This document shows positions 55,316 to 64,000 of a stretch of DNA of 64,000 nucleotides, piece by piece (within the stretch, counting starts at the first letter, position 1; each line of letters opens with the position of its first letter). A model generated the notes under the pieces. The model was not told where the DNA came from, searched no databases, and saw only the letters and a list, made by a program, of their open reading frames with translations. The position numbers and the translations under genes were made by a program. This DNA is from Solwaraspora sp. WMMD1047 (GTDB lineage Bacteria > Actinomycetota > Actinomycetes > Mycobacteriales > Micromonosporaceae), in the NCBI RefSeq assembly GCF_029626155.1, contig NZ_JARUBL010000001.1, positions 4,196,501 to 4,260,500 on the forward strand. The letters run 5' to 3'.

Positions 55316-55750
55316 TCAGATGTACCTCGTGGCGGTCTTCGTGTATGTCGTGTACTGGTTGCCGGGGTAGAAGGTTGAACCGGACACGGTGATAGTCACG
55401 AAGGCGAATGCGGAACTCGAGGCGAAGGTGCCGCTGAACGTCTCGCAGTCCTGGTAGTAGACGATGTGGTTGACAGAGGCGGTGCCGCCCTGAATGACAA
55501 CGCGGGAGCTCGGATAGGTGTTCTGCCCGCAGAGCGTCACCGAGTAGCTCGCCGAGGCGCTTCCCGTCCTCGTCACGGTACCGGTGGCGTTGCCGAGCGG
55601 CTGGGTGTCGTTGTAGCCGCCTCGGACCGATTCGTTGAACGAGGCCGTGGCCGCCTGGGCGCTTACCGCGGGGAGCGCGGCAACTGCGGTCACGCCGACG
55701 GCGACCGCGGCCAGCAGGCGGACGAAGCGGGAGGGACGGACTTTGGGCAT
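55316..55750 (-). CDS. Small secreted protein of unknown function
   Basis: The 144-residue precursor has a clear signal peptide (PKVRPSRFVRLLAAVAVGVTAVAALPAVSAQA, cut near 32). The mature part is about 112 residues, rich in Ser, Thr, Tyr and Gly, with two Cys (TLCGQN and QDCETF) that could form a disulfide. It looks like a compact beta-sandwich. I recognise no family. The codons are less GC-rich than the neighbours, and the upstream region is the AT-richest stretch in this part of the window. Confidence 0.7.
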   Translation of the reverse strand: MPKVRPSRFVRLLAAVAVGVTAVAALPAVSAQAATASFNESVRGGYNDTQPLGNATGTVTRTGSASASYSVTLCGQNTYPSSRVVIQGGTASVNHIVYYQDCETFSGTFASSSAFAFVTITVSGSTFYPGNQYTTYTKTATRYI

Positions 55751-55999
55751 GCCTACTCCAGAGGTGGTGGGGAAAATGCGCTAACGGCTTGTCACCGATC
55801 GCGATCTCAATGCTAGGCCGACCGGAGCGAAAATGCACGCGCGGAATAGAGGGACGGCAATAGCTGTACGCCATAATTCACAGTTTCCTGCATCAATGTC
55901 ATCATTTACACGACAACTGCTGGCCTGATGCGCAAATAACCGCAGTAAGGGACGATCTAGCGAATGCTCCGGCGCGGGAACGGAAGGCCGGGCGGCGCG

Positions 56000-56872
56000 C
56001 TAGCGCTTGGTGCGGTAGAGATACATGGTGATCGGTCCGAACACCGCGATCAGGCCGGCGGAGACGGCGAGCACCAGACCCAGTTGTCCGGCGGTGGCGT
56101 CGCCGGCCATCAGGCCGCGGACCGCGGTGGTGGCGTGGCTGATCGGGTTGGCCCGCACCGCGGCCTCCAGCCAGCCGGGCATGGTGGCCGGGTCGACGAA
56201 GATGTTGCTGCCGAAGGTGAGCGGGAAGAGCACCATCATGCTCACCCCCATCACCGAGTTCTGGGTGCGCAGCAGCAGCCCGAGCATGGTCCAGATCCAG
56301 CTCAGGCTGAACGCGAAGAGCAGCACCACGAGCACCCCGAGCACCACGCCGAGCGCCCCGCCGCCCGGCCGGAAGCCCAGCGCCAGGCCGAGCGCCAGCA
56401 CCACCGTCGAGGCGAGGGTGTAGCGGAGCCCGTCGCCCAGCAGCGCGCCGACGATCGCCGACGGGCGCCAGATCGGCAGCGTCCGGAACCGGTCGAAGAC
56501 GCCCTTGGTGATGTCGTTGTTCAGCGCCACCCCGGTGTACATGGAGATCATCACGACGGTCTGCAGCAGCACGCCCGGCAGCAGGTACTGCACGTACTCC
56601 CGGGGTGAGCCGGCCAACGCGCCACCGAGCAGGTAGGTGAAGATCAACGTGGTCATCAGCGGGAAGATGGTCACGTCGAAGAGCTGCTCCGGCACGTGCC
56701 GGATCTTGCGGATCGCCCGCCAGCCGAACGTCACCGACGCCGACAGCGGGGTCGGGCGCGGCGGCCGGGTCCGGGTGGCCAGCACCGCCCGCAGCGGATT
56801 CTCCGCGCCGGTGACCGCGCTGCCCGGCTCCGGGCTCGTCGTGGTCGAGGTCGTCGTCGGGGTCGTCGTCAC
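56000..56872 (-). CDS. ABC-2 type exporter permease (DrrB-like)
   Basis: The 290-residue protein has a Thr-rich cytoplasmic N-terminus of about 35 residues and six membrane helices. [44 protein letters not shown] and [17 protein letters not shown] are typical of the DrrB/ABC2 drug-exporter permeases. It overlaps the ATPase stop by four bases (GTGA), so the pair forms one transporter. Substrate unknown; drug or lipid export is usual for the family. Confidence 0.93.
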   Translation of the reverse strand: MTTTPTTTSTTTSPEPGSAVTGAENPLRAVLATRTRPPRPTPLSASVTFGWRAIRKIRHVPEQLFDVTIFPLMTTLIFTYLLGGALAGSPREYVQYLLPGVLLQTVVMISMYTGVALNNDITKGVFDRFRTLPIWRPSAIVGALLGDGLRYTLASTVVLALGLALGFRPGGGALGVVLGVLVVLLFAFSLSWIWTMLGLLLRTQNSVMGVSMMVLFPLTFGSNIFVDPATMPGWLEAAVRANPISHATTAVRGLMAGDATAGQLGLVLAVSAGLIAVFGPITMYLYRTKR

Positions 56873-57855
56873 GCTGCCACCTCCTCGGCGCGCTCGTCGG
56901 TGCTCTCCTCGGCCGGCCGGCCGGTCAACGCCAGGAACACCTCGTCCAGGCTCGGTTGGCCCAGCGAGAACTCGGTGACCGCCAGGCCGGCCCGGTTCAG
57001 CTCGACCAGGGCGTTGGCCACCCGCTCCGGGTCGGCGACCCGGGCAGAGAGCGCCAGCGGGTCGGAGCCGACGGCCACCGGCACCCCCAGCGCCTCGGCC
57101 AGCACCAGCTCGGCCGCCGGTCGCTGACCGGCGTCGCGGACCCGCACGTGCACCGCCCCGGCGCCGACCGAGGACTTCAGCTCGCCGCTGGTCCCCTCGG
57201 CGATCACCCGGCCGTGGTCTATCACGGCGATCCGGTCGGCGAGCTGGTCGGCCTCGTCGAGGTACTGCGTGGTGAGCAGGACCGTGGTGCCCGAGTCGAC
57301 GAGCGCCCGGACGATGTCCCACACCTGGTTGCGGCTGCGCGGGTCGAGGCCGGTGGTCGGCTCGTCGAGGAAGAGCAGGTCCGGCGTGACCACGATGCTC
57401 GCGGCGATGTCCGCCCGGCGGCGCATCCCGCCGGAGTAGGTCTTCACCAGCCGGTCGCCCGCGTCGGCCAGCCCGAACGCGGTCAGCAGGTCGTCGGCAC
57501 GCTGCCGGGCCGCCGCCCAGGGGGAGCCGAGCAGCCGGGCCAGCATGACCAGGTTCTCCCGGCCGGTCAGCTCGTCGTCGACCGAGGCGTACTGGCCGGT
57601 CAGGCCGACCCGGGCGCGGACCGCGTCGGCCTCCCGGACGATGTCGTGCCCGAAGACCCGCCCGCTGCCGCCGTCGGGGCGCAGCAGGGTGGCGAGCATC
57701 CGGATGGTGGTGGTCTTGCCGGCCCCGTTGGGTCCGAGGAAGCCGTAGACGCTGCCGGGCCGCACGGCGAGGTCGACGCCGTCCACCGCCCGCTTGTCGC
57801 CGAACGTCTTGACCAGGCCCGATGTCTCGATCGCCAGATCTGATGTCGCAGTCAC
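56869..57855 (-). CDS. ABC exporter ATP-binding protein (DrrA-like)
   Basis: The 328-residue ATPase has Walker [12 protein letters not shown]-loop [17 protein letters not shown], signature [16 protein letters not shown] and Walker [22 protein letters not shown]. The C-terminal region ([26 protein letters not shown]) is characteristic of DrrA. It drives the neighbouring permease. I prefer the GTG at 57855 because AGGGGG lies six bases upstream; the TTG at 57858 is the alternative. It begins 126 bases from the pgm stop. Confidence 0.95.
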   Translation of the reverse strand: MTATSDLAIETSGLVKTFGDKRAVDGVDLAVRPGSVYGFLGPNGAGKTTTIRMLATLLRPDGGSGRVFGHDIVREADAVRARVGLTGQYASVDDELTGRENLVMLARLLGSPWAAARQRADDLLTAFGLADAGDRLVKTYSGGMRRRADIAASIVVTPDLLFLDEPTTGLDPRSRNQVWDIVRALVDSGTTVLLTTQYLDEADQLADRIAVIDHGRVIAEGTSGELKSSVGAGAVHVRVRDAGQRPAAELVLAEALGVPVAVGSDPLALSARVADPERVANALVELNRAGLAVTEFSLGQPSLDEVFLALTGRPAEESTDERAEEVAA

Positions 57856-57980
57856 CAATATCCCCCTGTGGAATGATCCGGCTCAGCCTGGCACCTCAAT
57901 CGCGGTGCAGGTCAAGCCGGCCGAAGGTATATCAGGGGGCTCCGACAGTCAGCCGGTTTACGGTGGCCCGCCCACGGTCG

Positions 57981-59624
57981 TCAGGCCGTCCGGAGCACCT
58001 CCGAGACCAGCTCACGGGCCTCCTGCTGGATCCGGGTCAGGTGCTCCGGCCCCTGGAACGACTCGGCGTAGATCTTGTAGACGTCCTCGGTCCCGGAGGG
58101 CCGGGCCGCGAACCAGCCGGACTCCGTGCAGACCTTCAGCCCGCCGATCGGTGCGCCGTTGCCGGGCGCGGCGGTCAGCGTGTCGGTGATCGGCTCGCCG
58201 GCCAACTCGGTCGCCGTCACCTGCTCCGGCGAGAGCTTGCCGAGGACCGCCTTCTCTTCGCGGGTGGCCGGGGCGTCGATCCGGGCGTACGCCGGGTCGC
58301 CGAACCGGCCCACCAGGTCCGCGTAGTGCTCGCTCGGGGTGCGCCCGGTGCTGGCGAGGATCTCCGCCGCCAGCAGGCAGAGCAGGATGCCGTCCTTGTC
58401 GGTGGTCCAGGTGGTGCCGTCGGTACGCAGGAACGACGCGCCCGCGCTCTCCTCGCCGCCGAAGCCGACCGTCCCGTCGAGCAGCCCCGGCACGAACCAC
58501 TTGAAGCCGACCGGCACCTCGACCAGCGGCCGGCCGATGTCGGCGGCGACCCGGTCGATCATCGACGAGGAGACCAGGGTCTTGCCGATCGCGGCGTTCG
58601 GCGACCAGCCCGACCGGCCGCGGAACAGGTAGGAGATCGCCACCGCCAGGTAGTGGTTCGGGTTCAGCAGGCCGGCGTCCGGGGTGACGATCCCGTGCCG
58701 GTCGGCGTCCGCGTCGTTGCCGGTGGATATCTGGTACGCCGACCGCGCGGCGATCAGCGAGGCCATCGCGTTCGGCGACGAGCAGTCCATCCGGATCTTG
58801 CCGTCGGTGTCCAGGGTCATGAAGCGCCAGGTCGGGTCGACGAGCGGGTTGACGACGGTGAGGTCCAGCCCGTGCCGGTCGGCGATCTCGCCCCAGTAGG
58901 CCACGCTGGCGCCGCCGAGCGGGTCGGCGCCGATCCGCACCCCGGCCGCCCGCACCGCGGCCAGGTCCACCGCCGAGGGCAGGTCGTCGACGTACGCGCC
59001 GAGGAAGTCGTACCGGCCGGTCGTCTCGGCCGACCGCGCCCGCGCGTACGGGATGCGCTTGATTTCCTTGAGGCCGTCGGCCAGCAGCGCGTTCGCCCGG
59101 TCCTGGATCCACCTGGTCGCGTCGCTGTCGGCCGGGCCGCCGTGCGTCGGGTTGTACTTGAACCCGCCGTCCGACGGCGGGTTGTGCGACGGGGTGACCA
59201 CGATGCCGTCGGCCAGCCCGCCGTCCCGGCCCCGGTTGTGGGTGAGGATGGCGTGCGACAGCGCCGGGGTCGGGGTGTAGCCGTCCCGGCTGTCCACCAG
59301 CACGGTGACGGAGTTGGCCGCCAGCACCTCCAGCGCGGTGACGGTAGCCGGCTCGGAGAGGGCGTGGGTGTCCCGGGCCAGGAAGATCGGCCCGTCGATG
59401 CCCTGTTCGCGCCGGTATTCGCAGGTGGCCTGGGTGATGGCGAGGATGTGGTCCTCGTTGAAGGCGTTCTGCAGGCTGGAGCCCCGGTGGCCCGACGTGC
59501 CGAAGCTGACCTGCTGGGCCGGCTCGGCCGGATCGGGGTGCTCGGCGTAGTACGCGGTGACCAGCCGGGCCACGTCGACCAGGTCGGCGGGCTCGGCGGG
59601 CTGGCCGGCACGGGCGTGGGCCAT
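57981..59624 (-). CDS. pgm: Phosphoglucomutase, alpha-D-glucose phosphate-specific
   Basis: The 547-residue enzyme interconverts glucose-1- and glucose-6-phosphate. [10 protein letters not shown] (41-50) marks the domain-1 start, and the catalytic phosphoserine is Ser146 in [13 protein letters not shown], at the same number as in E. coli Pgm. The metal loop DADADRHG and the phosphate-binding [14 protein letters not shown] near the C-terminus are intact. It makes the substrate for GlgC, whose gene lies 149 bases upstream on the same strand, so the two serve glucan synthesis together with the divergent glgA. Confidence 0.96.
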   Translation of the reverse strand: MAHARAGQPAEPADLVDVARLVTAYYAEHPDPAEPAQQVSFGTSGHRGSSLQNAFNEDHILAITQATCEYRREQGIDGPIFLARDTHALSEPATVTALEVLAANSVTVLVDSRDGYTPTPALSHAILTHNRGRDGGLADGIVVTPSHNPPSDGGFKYNPTHGGPADSDATRWIQDRANALLADGLKEIKRIPYARARSAETTGRYDFLGAYVDDLPSAVDLAAVRAAGVRIGADPLGGASVAYWGEIADRHGLDLTVVNPLVDPTWRFMTLDTDGKIRMDCSSPNAMASLIAARSAYQISTGNDADADRHGIVTPDAGLLNPNHYLAVAISYLFRGRSGWSPNAAIGKTLVSSSMIDRVAADIGRPLVEVPVGFKWFVPGLLDGTVGFGGEESAGASFLRTDGTTWTTDKDGILLCLLAAEILASTGRTPSEHYADLVGRFGDPAYARIDAPATREEKAVLGKLSPEQVTATELAGEPITDTLTAAPGNGAPIGGLKVCTESGWFAARPSGTEDVYKIYAESFQGPEHLTRIQQEARELVSEVLRTA

Positions 59625-59773
59625 CGGGTGGACCTCCTCGGTACTCGGATCACGGCGGGGTACTCAGACCATGGCGGGTGCGCGGAACGTCGCGGGCGCT
59701 CAGCGATTATCACCCGCCGCACCGCACCCGCGCCCGGGTTGCCGCTCCTCGCCCCCGCCGTTCGGCCGCCGTT

Positions 59774-61009
59774 TCACTCGATGACCTGTTGCCCCTTGCC
59801 GATCACCACGATGCCGTTGTCCGAGACGGTGTAGCGCTTGCGGTCGGCCTCCACGTCGACGCCGATCTGGACGCCCTCCGGCACCCGGACGTTCTTGTCC
59901 AGGATCGCGTTGCGCACCACCGCCCGGCGCCCGATCTCGACGCCCTCCATCAACACCGAACCCTCGACGTGCGCCCACGAGTGCACGTGCACCTTGGGCG
60001 CCACCACGGAGTTCTCCACCAGCGATCCGGAGATCACCACCCCCGGCGAGATCATCGAGCCGACCGCCCGGCCGACCCGCTCCTGCCAGCCGTGCACGAA
60101 CTTGGCCGGCGGCCACGGCGGGTGGTCGGTGTAGATCGGCCACTCGTAGTTGTAGAGGTTGAAGACCGGGTGAATGGCGATCAGGTCCATGTGCGCGTCG
60201 TAGAAGGAATCCAACGTCCCGACGTCGCGCCAGTAGCCGCGGTCCCGGTCGGTGCTGCCGGGCACCACGTTGTCGCGGAAGTCGTAGACGTTGGCCTCGC
60301 CGCGCTCGACGAGCATCGGGATGATGCTGCCGCCCATGTCGTGCTTGCTGGTCTTGTCCTCGGCATCGCGTTCGACGGCCTCGCACAGCACCCGGGTGGT
60401 GAAGACGTAGTTGCCCATCGAGGCGTAGATCTGGTCCGGCGCGTCCGGCAGCCCCTGCGCGTCGGTGGGCTTCTCCCGGAAGGCGCTGATCCGCCGCCCG
60501 TCCTCGCCGACCTCGATCACGCCGAACTGGTCCGCGGTCGACAGCGGCTGCCGGATGCCGGCCACCGTCACCCCGGCACCGGAGGCGATGTGGTCGGCCA
60601 CCATCTGTTCCGGGTCCATCCGGTAGATGTGGTCGGCCCCGAAGACGATGACGTAGTCCGGTCGCTCGTCGTTGATCAGGTTGAAGCTCTGGTAGATGGC
60701 GTCGGCCGAGCCGGCGAACCACCACGGCCCGCGCCGCTGCTGGGCCGGCACCGGCGCGACGTAGTTGCCGAGCAGGTTCGACATCCGCCAGGTCTTGGTG
60801 ACGTGCCGGTCCAGCGAGTGGGACTTGTACTGGGTCAGTACGACGATCTTGAGATAGCCGGCGTTGGCGAGGTTCGACAGGACGAAGTCGATCATTCGGT
60901 ACATCCCGCCGAACGGGACGGCCGGCTTGGCCCGGTCGGTGGTGAGCGGCATCAGCCGCTTGCCCTCACCACCGGCCAGCACGATCGCGAGGACCTTGGG
61001 GGCAGACAT
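59774..61009 (-). CDS. glgC: Glucose-1-phosphate adenylyltransferase
   Basis: The 411-residue protein makes ADP-glucose from glucose-1-phosphate and ATP. The nucleotidyl motif [36 protein letters not shown], the substrate site FREKPTDA, and the left-handed beta-helix repeats from about residue 300 are present. The length fits actinobacterial GlgC. It is divergent from glgA across 97 bases, a conserved actinobacterial arrangement that lets one control region serve both directions. I see no operator I could name there. Confidence 0.96.
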   Translation of the reverse strand: MSAPKVLAIVLAGGEGKRLMPLTTDRAKPAVPFGGMYRMIDFVLSNLANAGYLKIVVLTQYKSHSLDRHVTKTWRMSNLLGNYVAPVPAQQRRGPWWFAGSADAIYQSFNLINDERPDYVIVFGADHIYRMDPEQMVADHIASGAGVTVAGIRQPLSTADQFGVIEVGEDGRRISAFREKPTDAQGLPDAPDQIYASMGNYVFTTRVLCEAVERDAEDKTSKHDMGGSIIPMLVERGEANVYDFRDNVVPGSTDRDRGYWRDVGTLDSFYDAHMDLIAIHPVFNLYNYEWPIYTDHPPWPPAKFVHGWQERVGRAVGSMISPGVVISGSLVENSVVAPKVHVHSWAHVEGSVLMEGVEIGRRAVVRNAILDKNVRVPEGVQIGVDVEADRKRYTVSDNGIVVIGKGQQVIE

Positions 61010-61106
61010 GTCCCGACGCTAACCACACCCGTGCCCGGTCACCAGTCGTACGGCCAACTCGCAGCCGGTCGACCAGGGTCCGGCACGGGTCGATTAGGGT
61101 TCGGGC

Positions 61107-62327
61107 ATGCCCGACAGCCCATCCCCCGCCGCCACCGGCCAGCTCCGGGTCGACCTGCTCACCCGGGAGTATCCGCCGGAGGTATACGGCGGCGCCGGGG
61201 TGCACGTCGAATATCTGGCCCGGGAGCTGCGCCGGCTCGCCGATCTGCGGGTGCACTGCTTCGGCGCGCCGCGCGCCGAGCCGGGGGTCACGGCGTACCC
61301 GGAGCCGGCGGACCTGGCCGGGGCGAACGCCGCGCTGCGGACGATGGGCGTCGACCTGGCGATGGCGGCCGGCTGCGCTGGCGCCGACCTGGTGCACAGC
61401 CACACCTGGTACGCCAACCTCGCCGGCCATGTCGCCAAGCTGCTGCACGGCGTGCCGCACGTGGTGACCGTGCACAGCCTGGAGCCGCTGCGGCCGTGGA
61501 AGGCCGAGCAGCTCGGCGGCGGCTACGCGCTCTCGTCGTGGTGCGAGCGGACCGCGCTGGAGGCCGCCGACGCGGTGATCGCGGTCTCCGCCGGGATGCG
61601 CCGCGACCTGCTGGCCGCGTACCCGTCAGTGTCGCCGGACCGGGTCCGGGTGGTGCACAACGGCATCGACACCAACCAGTACGCACCCGATCATGGCACC
61701 GACGTGCTGGACCGGCTCGGGGTGGATCCGGCCCGGCCGAGCGTGGTGTACGTCGGGCGGATCACCCGGCAGAAGGGCCTGCCGTACCTGCTGCGGGCGG
61801 CCCGGTCGCTGCCGCCGGACACGCAGCTCGTGCTGCTGGCCGGCGCGCCGGACACCCCGGAGATCGCCGCCGAGGTGCAGGGGCTCGTCGCCGAGCTGCG
61901 GGATGGCCGCGACGGGGTGGTCTGGATCGAGAAGATGCTGCCCAAGCCCGAGGTGATCCAGGTCCTGACGCACAGCACCGTCTTCGTCTGCCCGTCGATC
62001 TACGAGCCGATGGGGATCGTCAACCTGGAGGCGATGGCCTGCGAGACCGCCGTGGTGGCCACCGCCACCGGCGGCATCCCGGAGGTGGTCGCCGACGGGG
62101 AGACCGGCCGGCTGGTCCCGATCGAGCAGGCCACCGACGGCACCGGCACCCCGGTCGACCCGGACCGGTTCGTGGCCGACCTGGCCGCCGCCATCACCGA
62201 CCTGCTGGCCGACCCCGACCACACGGCCGAGCTGGGCCGCGCCGGCCGGCGCCGGGCGGTGGAGCACTTCTCCTGGGACGCCATCGCCGACCAGACCATG
62301 TCCCTCTATCTCAGTGTGCTGCGATAG
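61107..62327 (+). CDS. glgA: Glycogen synthase / alpha-maltose-1-phosphate synthase (GlgA/GlgM type)
   Basis: The 406-residue GT-B protein matches the actinobacterial GlgA subfamily rather than the GT5 E. coli type: LLTREYPPEVYGGAGVHVEYLARELRRL, LVHSHTWYANLAG and a GT4-like C-terminal domain with VFVCPSIYEPMGIVNLEAMACETAVVATATGGIPEVV. In mycobacteria the corresponding enzyme mainly makes maltose-1-phosphate for the GlgE pathway (GlgM), so the true reaction here could be either. It is divergent from glgC. A weak hairpin (GGCGGC at 62360, GCCGCC at 62371) follows the stop. Confidence 0.95.
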   Translation: MPDSPSPAATGQLRVDLLTREYPPEVYGGAGVHVEYLARELRRLADLRVHCFGAPRAEPGVTAYPEPADLAGANAALRTMGVDLAMAAGCAGADLVHSHTWYANLAGHVAKLLHGVPHVVTVHSLEPLRPWKAEQLGGGYALSSWCERTALEAADAVIAVSAGMRRDLLAAYPSVSPDRVRVVHNGIDTNQYAPDHGTDVLDRLGVDPARPSVVYVGRITRQKGLPYLLRAARSLPPDTQLVLLAGAPDTPEIAAEVQGLVAELRDGRDGVVWIEKMLPKPEVIQVLTHSTVFVCPSIYEPMGIVNLEAMACETAVVATATGGIPEVVADGETGRLVPIEQATDGTGTPVDPDRFVADLAAAITDLLADPDHTAELGRAGRRRAVEHFSWDAIADQTMSLYLSVLR

Positions 62328-62385
62328 AGGTCGCGTCCCCGGCGATCAGGCCGGCGCCCGGCGGCGGCCCGCCGCCACAGAACGC

Positions 62386-62777
62386 TCATGACTGCGGCGA
62401 CCCGGATGCGGCCGACCGCCACGGACGGGTGGGCTGCAGCACCGTCGCACTCAACGCCTCCGTCCGCAGCTGGGCGATCCGCTGATAGTCCGGGTCCCGC
62501 ACCATCCGCCGGAACGCATGTCGATCGGGATATCTCACGAGCAGCACCGCGTCCCACCCCGGACCCGCGTCGGCCACCAGTGGGGTGTCGCCGTCGCCGG
62601 CGTAGATCACTTCGACGCCGTACCGTTTTGTCAGGGTCTCCCCAACGCCCTGGTGTATTGGCGATACCGTTCTCGGCCACCGTCGGCGAACCGCAGCAGA
62701 TTGAGCATGACGAAGGGCCGGTCCGGCTCCTCGGCGAGGAATCCGGCAGGAACGTCGTGGTCGTCGCCACCGGGCAT
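62386..62777 (-). pseudogene. DUF1330 protein, frameshifted
   Basis: A good ribosome-binding site (GGAGG) precedes an ATG at 62777 that opens a frame reading MPGGDDHDVPAGFLAEEPDR and then PFVMLNLLRFADGG, the start of a DUF1330 protein. This frame stops shortly after a G4 run on the gene strand (62640-62643 on the + strand as C4). The rest continues in a second frame: YGVEVIYAGDGDTPLVA, WDAVLLVRYPDRHAFRRMV and DPDYQRIAQLRTEAL, the C-terminal half of the same family. One extra G would restore a single 130-residue protein (ALGETLTKRYGVEV). It is either a recent loss or a sequencing error. Confidence 0.85.
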
Positions 62778-63369
62778 GCTGCCGCCTCCAAACAGGTAGG
62801 CACCGCCTCACGCTTGTTGCACCCTACGTGCATGTTTGACCTCTCACAAGGTCCGCGACCCGGAGCCCGTCACTGGCGGCATGACCGGATGTTCGATGTA
62901 CGTCTCTCAGCGCAGAGGTACAGGTCGGGCCGCTCCGCCATGATCGAGTAGTGGGTGAGGCAGCTGGGGTGCGATGGTTCCCAGACGAGGTTGGTCGCAA
63001 CGAGGGGGAGGCGGCCTTCCTGGAGCGGCTTCGGCGGAAGGCATCCGGCTGGGACGTCGAACCTCCCATCGACGAAACCACTCAAAACGTGCGACATCGT
63101 GTTGCACCGGCCAGCGGCAGATCCGTGCACCCGGTCTAGGGCTGGCCCGGCGCACCGAAACCCTCCCGACCAGGACCGGGACGGTCGCCCGGCCGCCCCG
63201 CAAGACTCACCCCCCACGCCACGAGGGTCCTCATCGCGAACACGACAAAGACCAGGGGACCAACCACGAAGAAAATGAAGCCTACGAATTCCCGCTCACG
63301 CCGAACAGGTTAAAGATCAGGTTAGGCGAGCGATCCGAGATGGCCTCCGCGGCGGACGCGTACCGGCAC
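62778..63369. other. 592-base stretch without a convincing intact gene
   Basis: This lies between the frameshifted DUF1330 gene and the TetR gene, with lower GC than the rest. A minus-strand frame at 62870-63097 could encode 75 residues (starting MSHVLSGFVDGRFDVPAGCL), but it has no ribosome-binding site and no recognised relatives. A second, hydrophobic minus-strand frame lies at about 63136-63312 and is listed separately. The whole stretch looks like decayed coding sequence. Confidence 0.5.
63136..63312 (-). pseudogene. Remnant of a membrane protein gene (tentative)
   Basis: On the minus strand one frame reads REREFVGFIFFVVGPLVFVV, then FAMRTLVAWG and a Pro/Gly/Arg tail to a TAG at 63136. 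The hydrophobic run looks like a genuine transmembrane helix. An in-frame TAA lies just upstream of the segment and there is no start codon with a ribosome-binding site, so it looks like the 3' end of a broken gene. A small ORF starting inside the helix is possible but less likely. Confidence 0.3.
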
Positions 63370-63990
63370 TCAGGGCGACGGCGGTGGACGGAGGCCGTCG
63401 AAGGTCACCGAAAGTACGTGGCTCTCCACGGCGGCATCCTGGCTGGCGTACCCGATCGCGTGGGCGGCGCCGGCTATCAGCGCGATCAACGTTCGGACGT
63501 CGATGTCGGTGCGTACCCTCGCGGCCTGCTGGGCGTGACCGAGCAGTTCACCGATCGACTGCCGGAGATCCCGGATGGCCTCGGCCACGGAGCCCTCGGA
63601 GGCATGCAGGTCCACGCCCGCGTCCGCCAGGGCATCCGCGAACGTGTGCTTGATGGTCGACTGGCGTACCGCCTCGGCGAGGAAGGCGAAGAACGCCTCA
63701 CCGGGGTCATCCGCACCGGCCAGCGACCGGGCCTGCTCGGCGAGCGCATGCAACCGGCCGACGAACACCGCCTCGACCAGAGCTTCCTTGGTCGGAAAGT
63801 GCCGGAAGACGGTACCGATCGCGACCTCGGCCCGCTGGGCGATCTCTTCCGTCGATGCGGTCGGACCCTTCACGGCGAAGACCGCGTCGGCGGCGTCGAG
63901 GATGCGGGTCCGGTTGCGCCGAGCGTCAGCGCGCAACGGTCGGCCACCGCCCGGGTCTCCGCTGTCGGCCGCAGGGGCACCTGGGCTCAC
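63370..63990 (-). CDS. TetR-family transcriptional regulator
   Basis: The 206-residue protein has an N-terminal helix-turn-helix (ADARRNRTRILDAADAVFAVKG, then TASTEEIAQRAEVAIGTVFRHFPTKEALVEAV, residues about 20-72). The C-terminal domain is helical and resembles a SACE_7040-type TetR C domain. The GTG at 63990 starts ten bases from the window edge, so a longer N-terminus beyond the window is possible. No divergent target gene is visible. Ligand unknown. Confidence 0.9.
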   Translation of the reverse strand: MSPGAPAADSGDPGGGRPLRADARRNRTRILDAADAVFAVKGPTASTEEIAQRAEVAIGTVFRHFPTKEALVEAVFVGRLHALAEQARSLAGADDPGEAFFAFLAEAVRQSTIKHTFADALADAGVDLHASEGSVAEAIRDLRQSIGELLGHAQQAARVRTDIDVRTLIALIAGAAHAIGYASQDAAVESHVLSVTFDGLRPPPSP

Positions 63991-64000
63991 CGCGGTCGCT

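Noticed and set aside
62824-63217. Several overlapping short frames on both strands.
   Set aside because: None has a ribosome-binding site, a recognisable domain or a consistent codon pattern; described as a decayed stretch instead.

Overview
The window is 64 kb of very GC-rich DNA whose genes use GTG and TTG starts often and overlap by ATGA, GTGA or TGATG. The gene content (XRE/DUF397 pairs, a class F sortase, an HrpA helicase with DUF3418, an actinobacterial-type GlgA, an MhuD homologue) points to a filamentous actinomycete, most likely Micromonosporaceae such as Micromonospora. The genus is inference; the phylum is well supported. I see no rRNA, tRNA, CRISPR array, transposase or phage gene.

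Positions 1-24,000 hold mostly single-gene housekeeping and regulatory units. They include a PAC2 fragment, exonuclease III, an XRE/DUF397 regulatory pair ending in a perfect 20-bp hairpin, and a secreted protein. A haem-degrading MhuD homologue and a class F sortase with a probable surface partner follow, then TrmB, a DUF3516 helicase and an AraC regulator. Next come a DUF4386/TetR divergent pair with a tandem operator, a GrpB protein, a PDZ-less trypsin-like protease, the giant helicase HrpA and several small proteins.

Positions 24,000-36,200 carry central metabolism. A LysR gene diverges from sdhCAB (succinate dehydrogenase). An APC permease, a GPP34 protein and a copper amine oxidase form a possible amine uptake and oxidation neighbourhood, followed by Tex.

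Positions 36,298-54,088 are an accessory surface-polysaccharide cluster and the most interesting part. Nine tightly coupled + strand genes run from a DegT aminotransferase through an initiating sugar-phosphate transferase, the capE-capF-capG trio for UDP-N-acetyl-L-fucosamine, a family-4 glycosyltransferase, a sulfotransferase, a Wzy-like polymerase and an FkbM-like protein. A convergent Wzx-like flippase, a membrane CapD/PglF-type dehydratase behind a small leader peptide and hairpin, a secreted M14 carboxypeptidase and a second glycosyltransferase complete it. Together they suggest a lipid-linked, Wzx/Wzy-exported glycan containing L-FucNAc and a 4-amino-4,6-dideoxy sugar, possibly sulfated. 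No chain-length regulator or tyrosine kinase is visible.

Positions 54,100-64,000 hold a polytopic membrane protein, a small secreted protein in an AT-rich island, a DrrAB-type ABC exporter and a glycogen/glucan module (pgm, glgC, divergent glgA). A DUF1330 gene broken by a one-base frameshift, a decayed stretch and a TetR regulator close the window.
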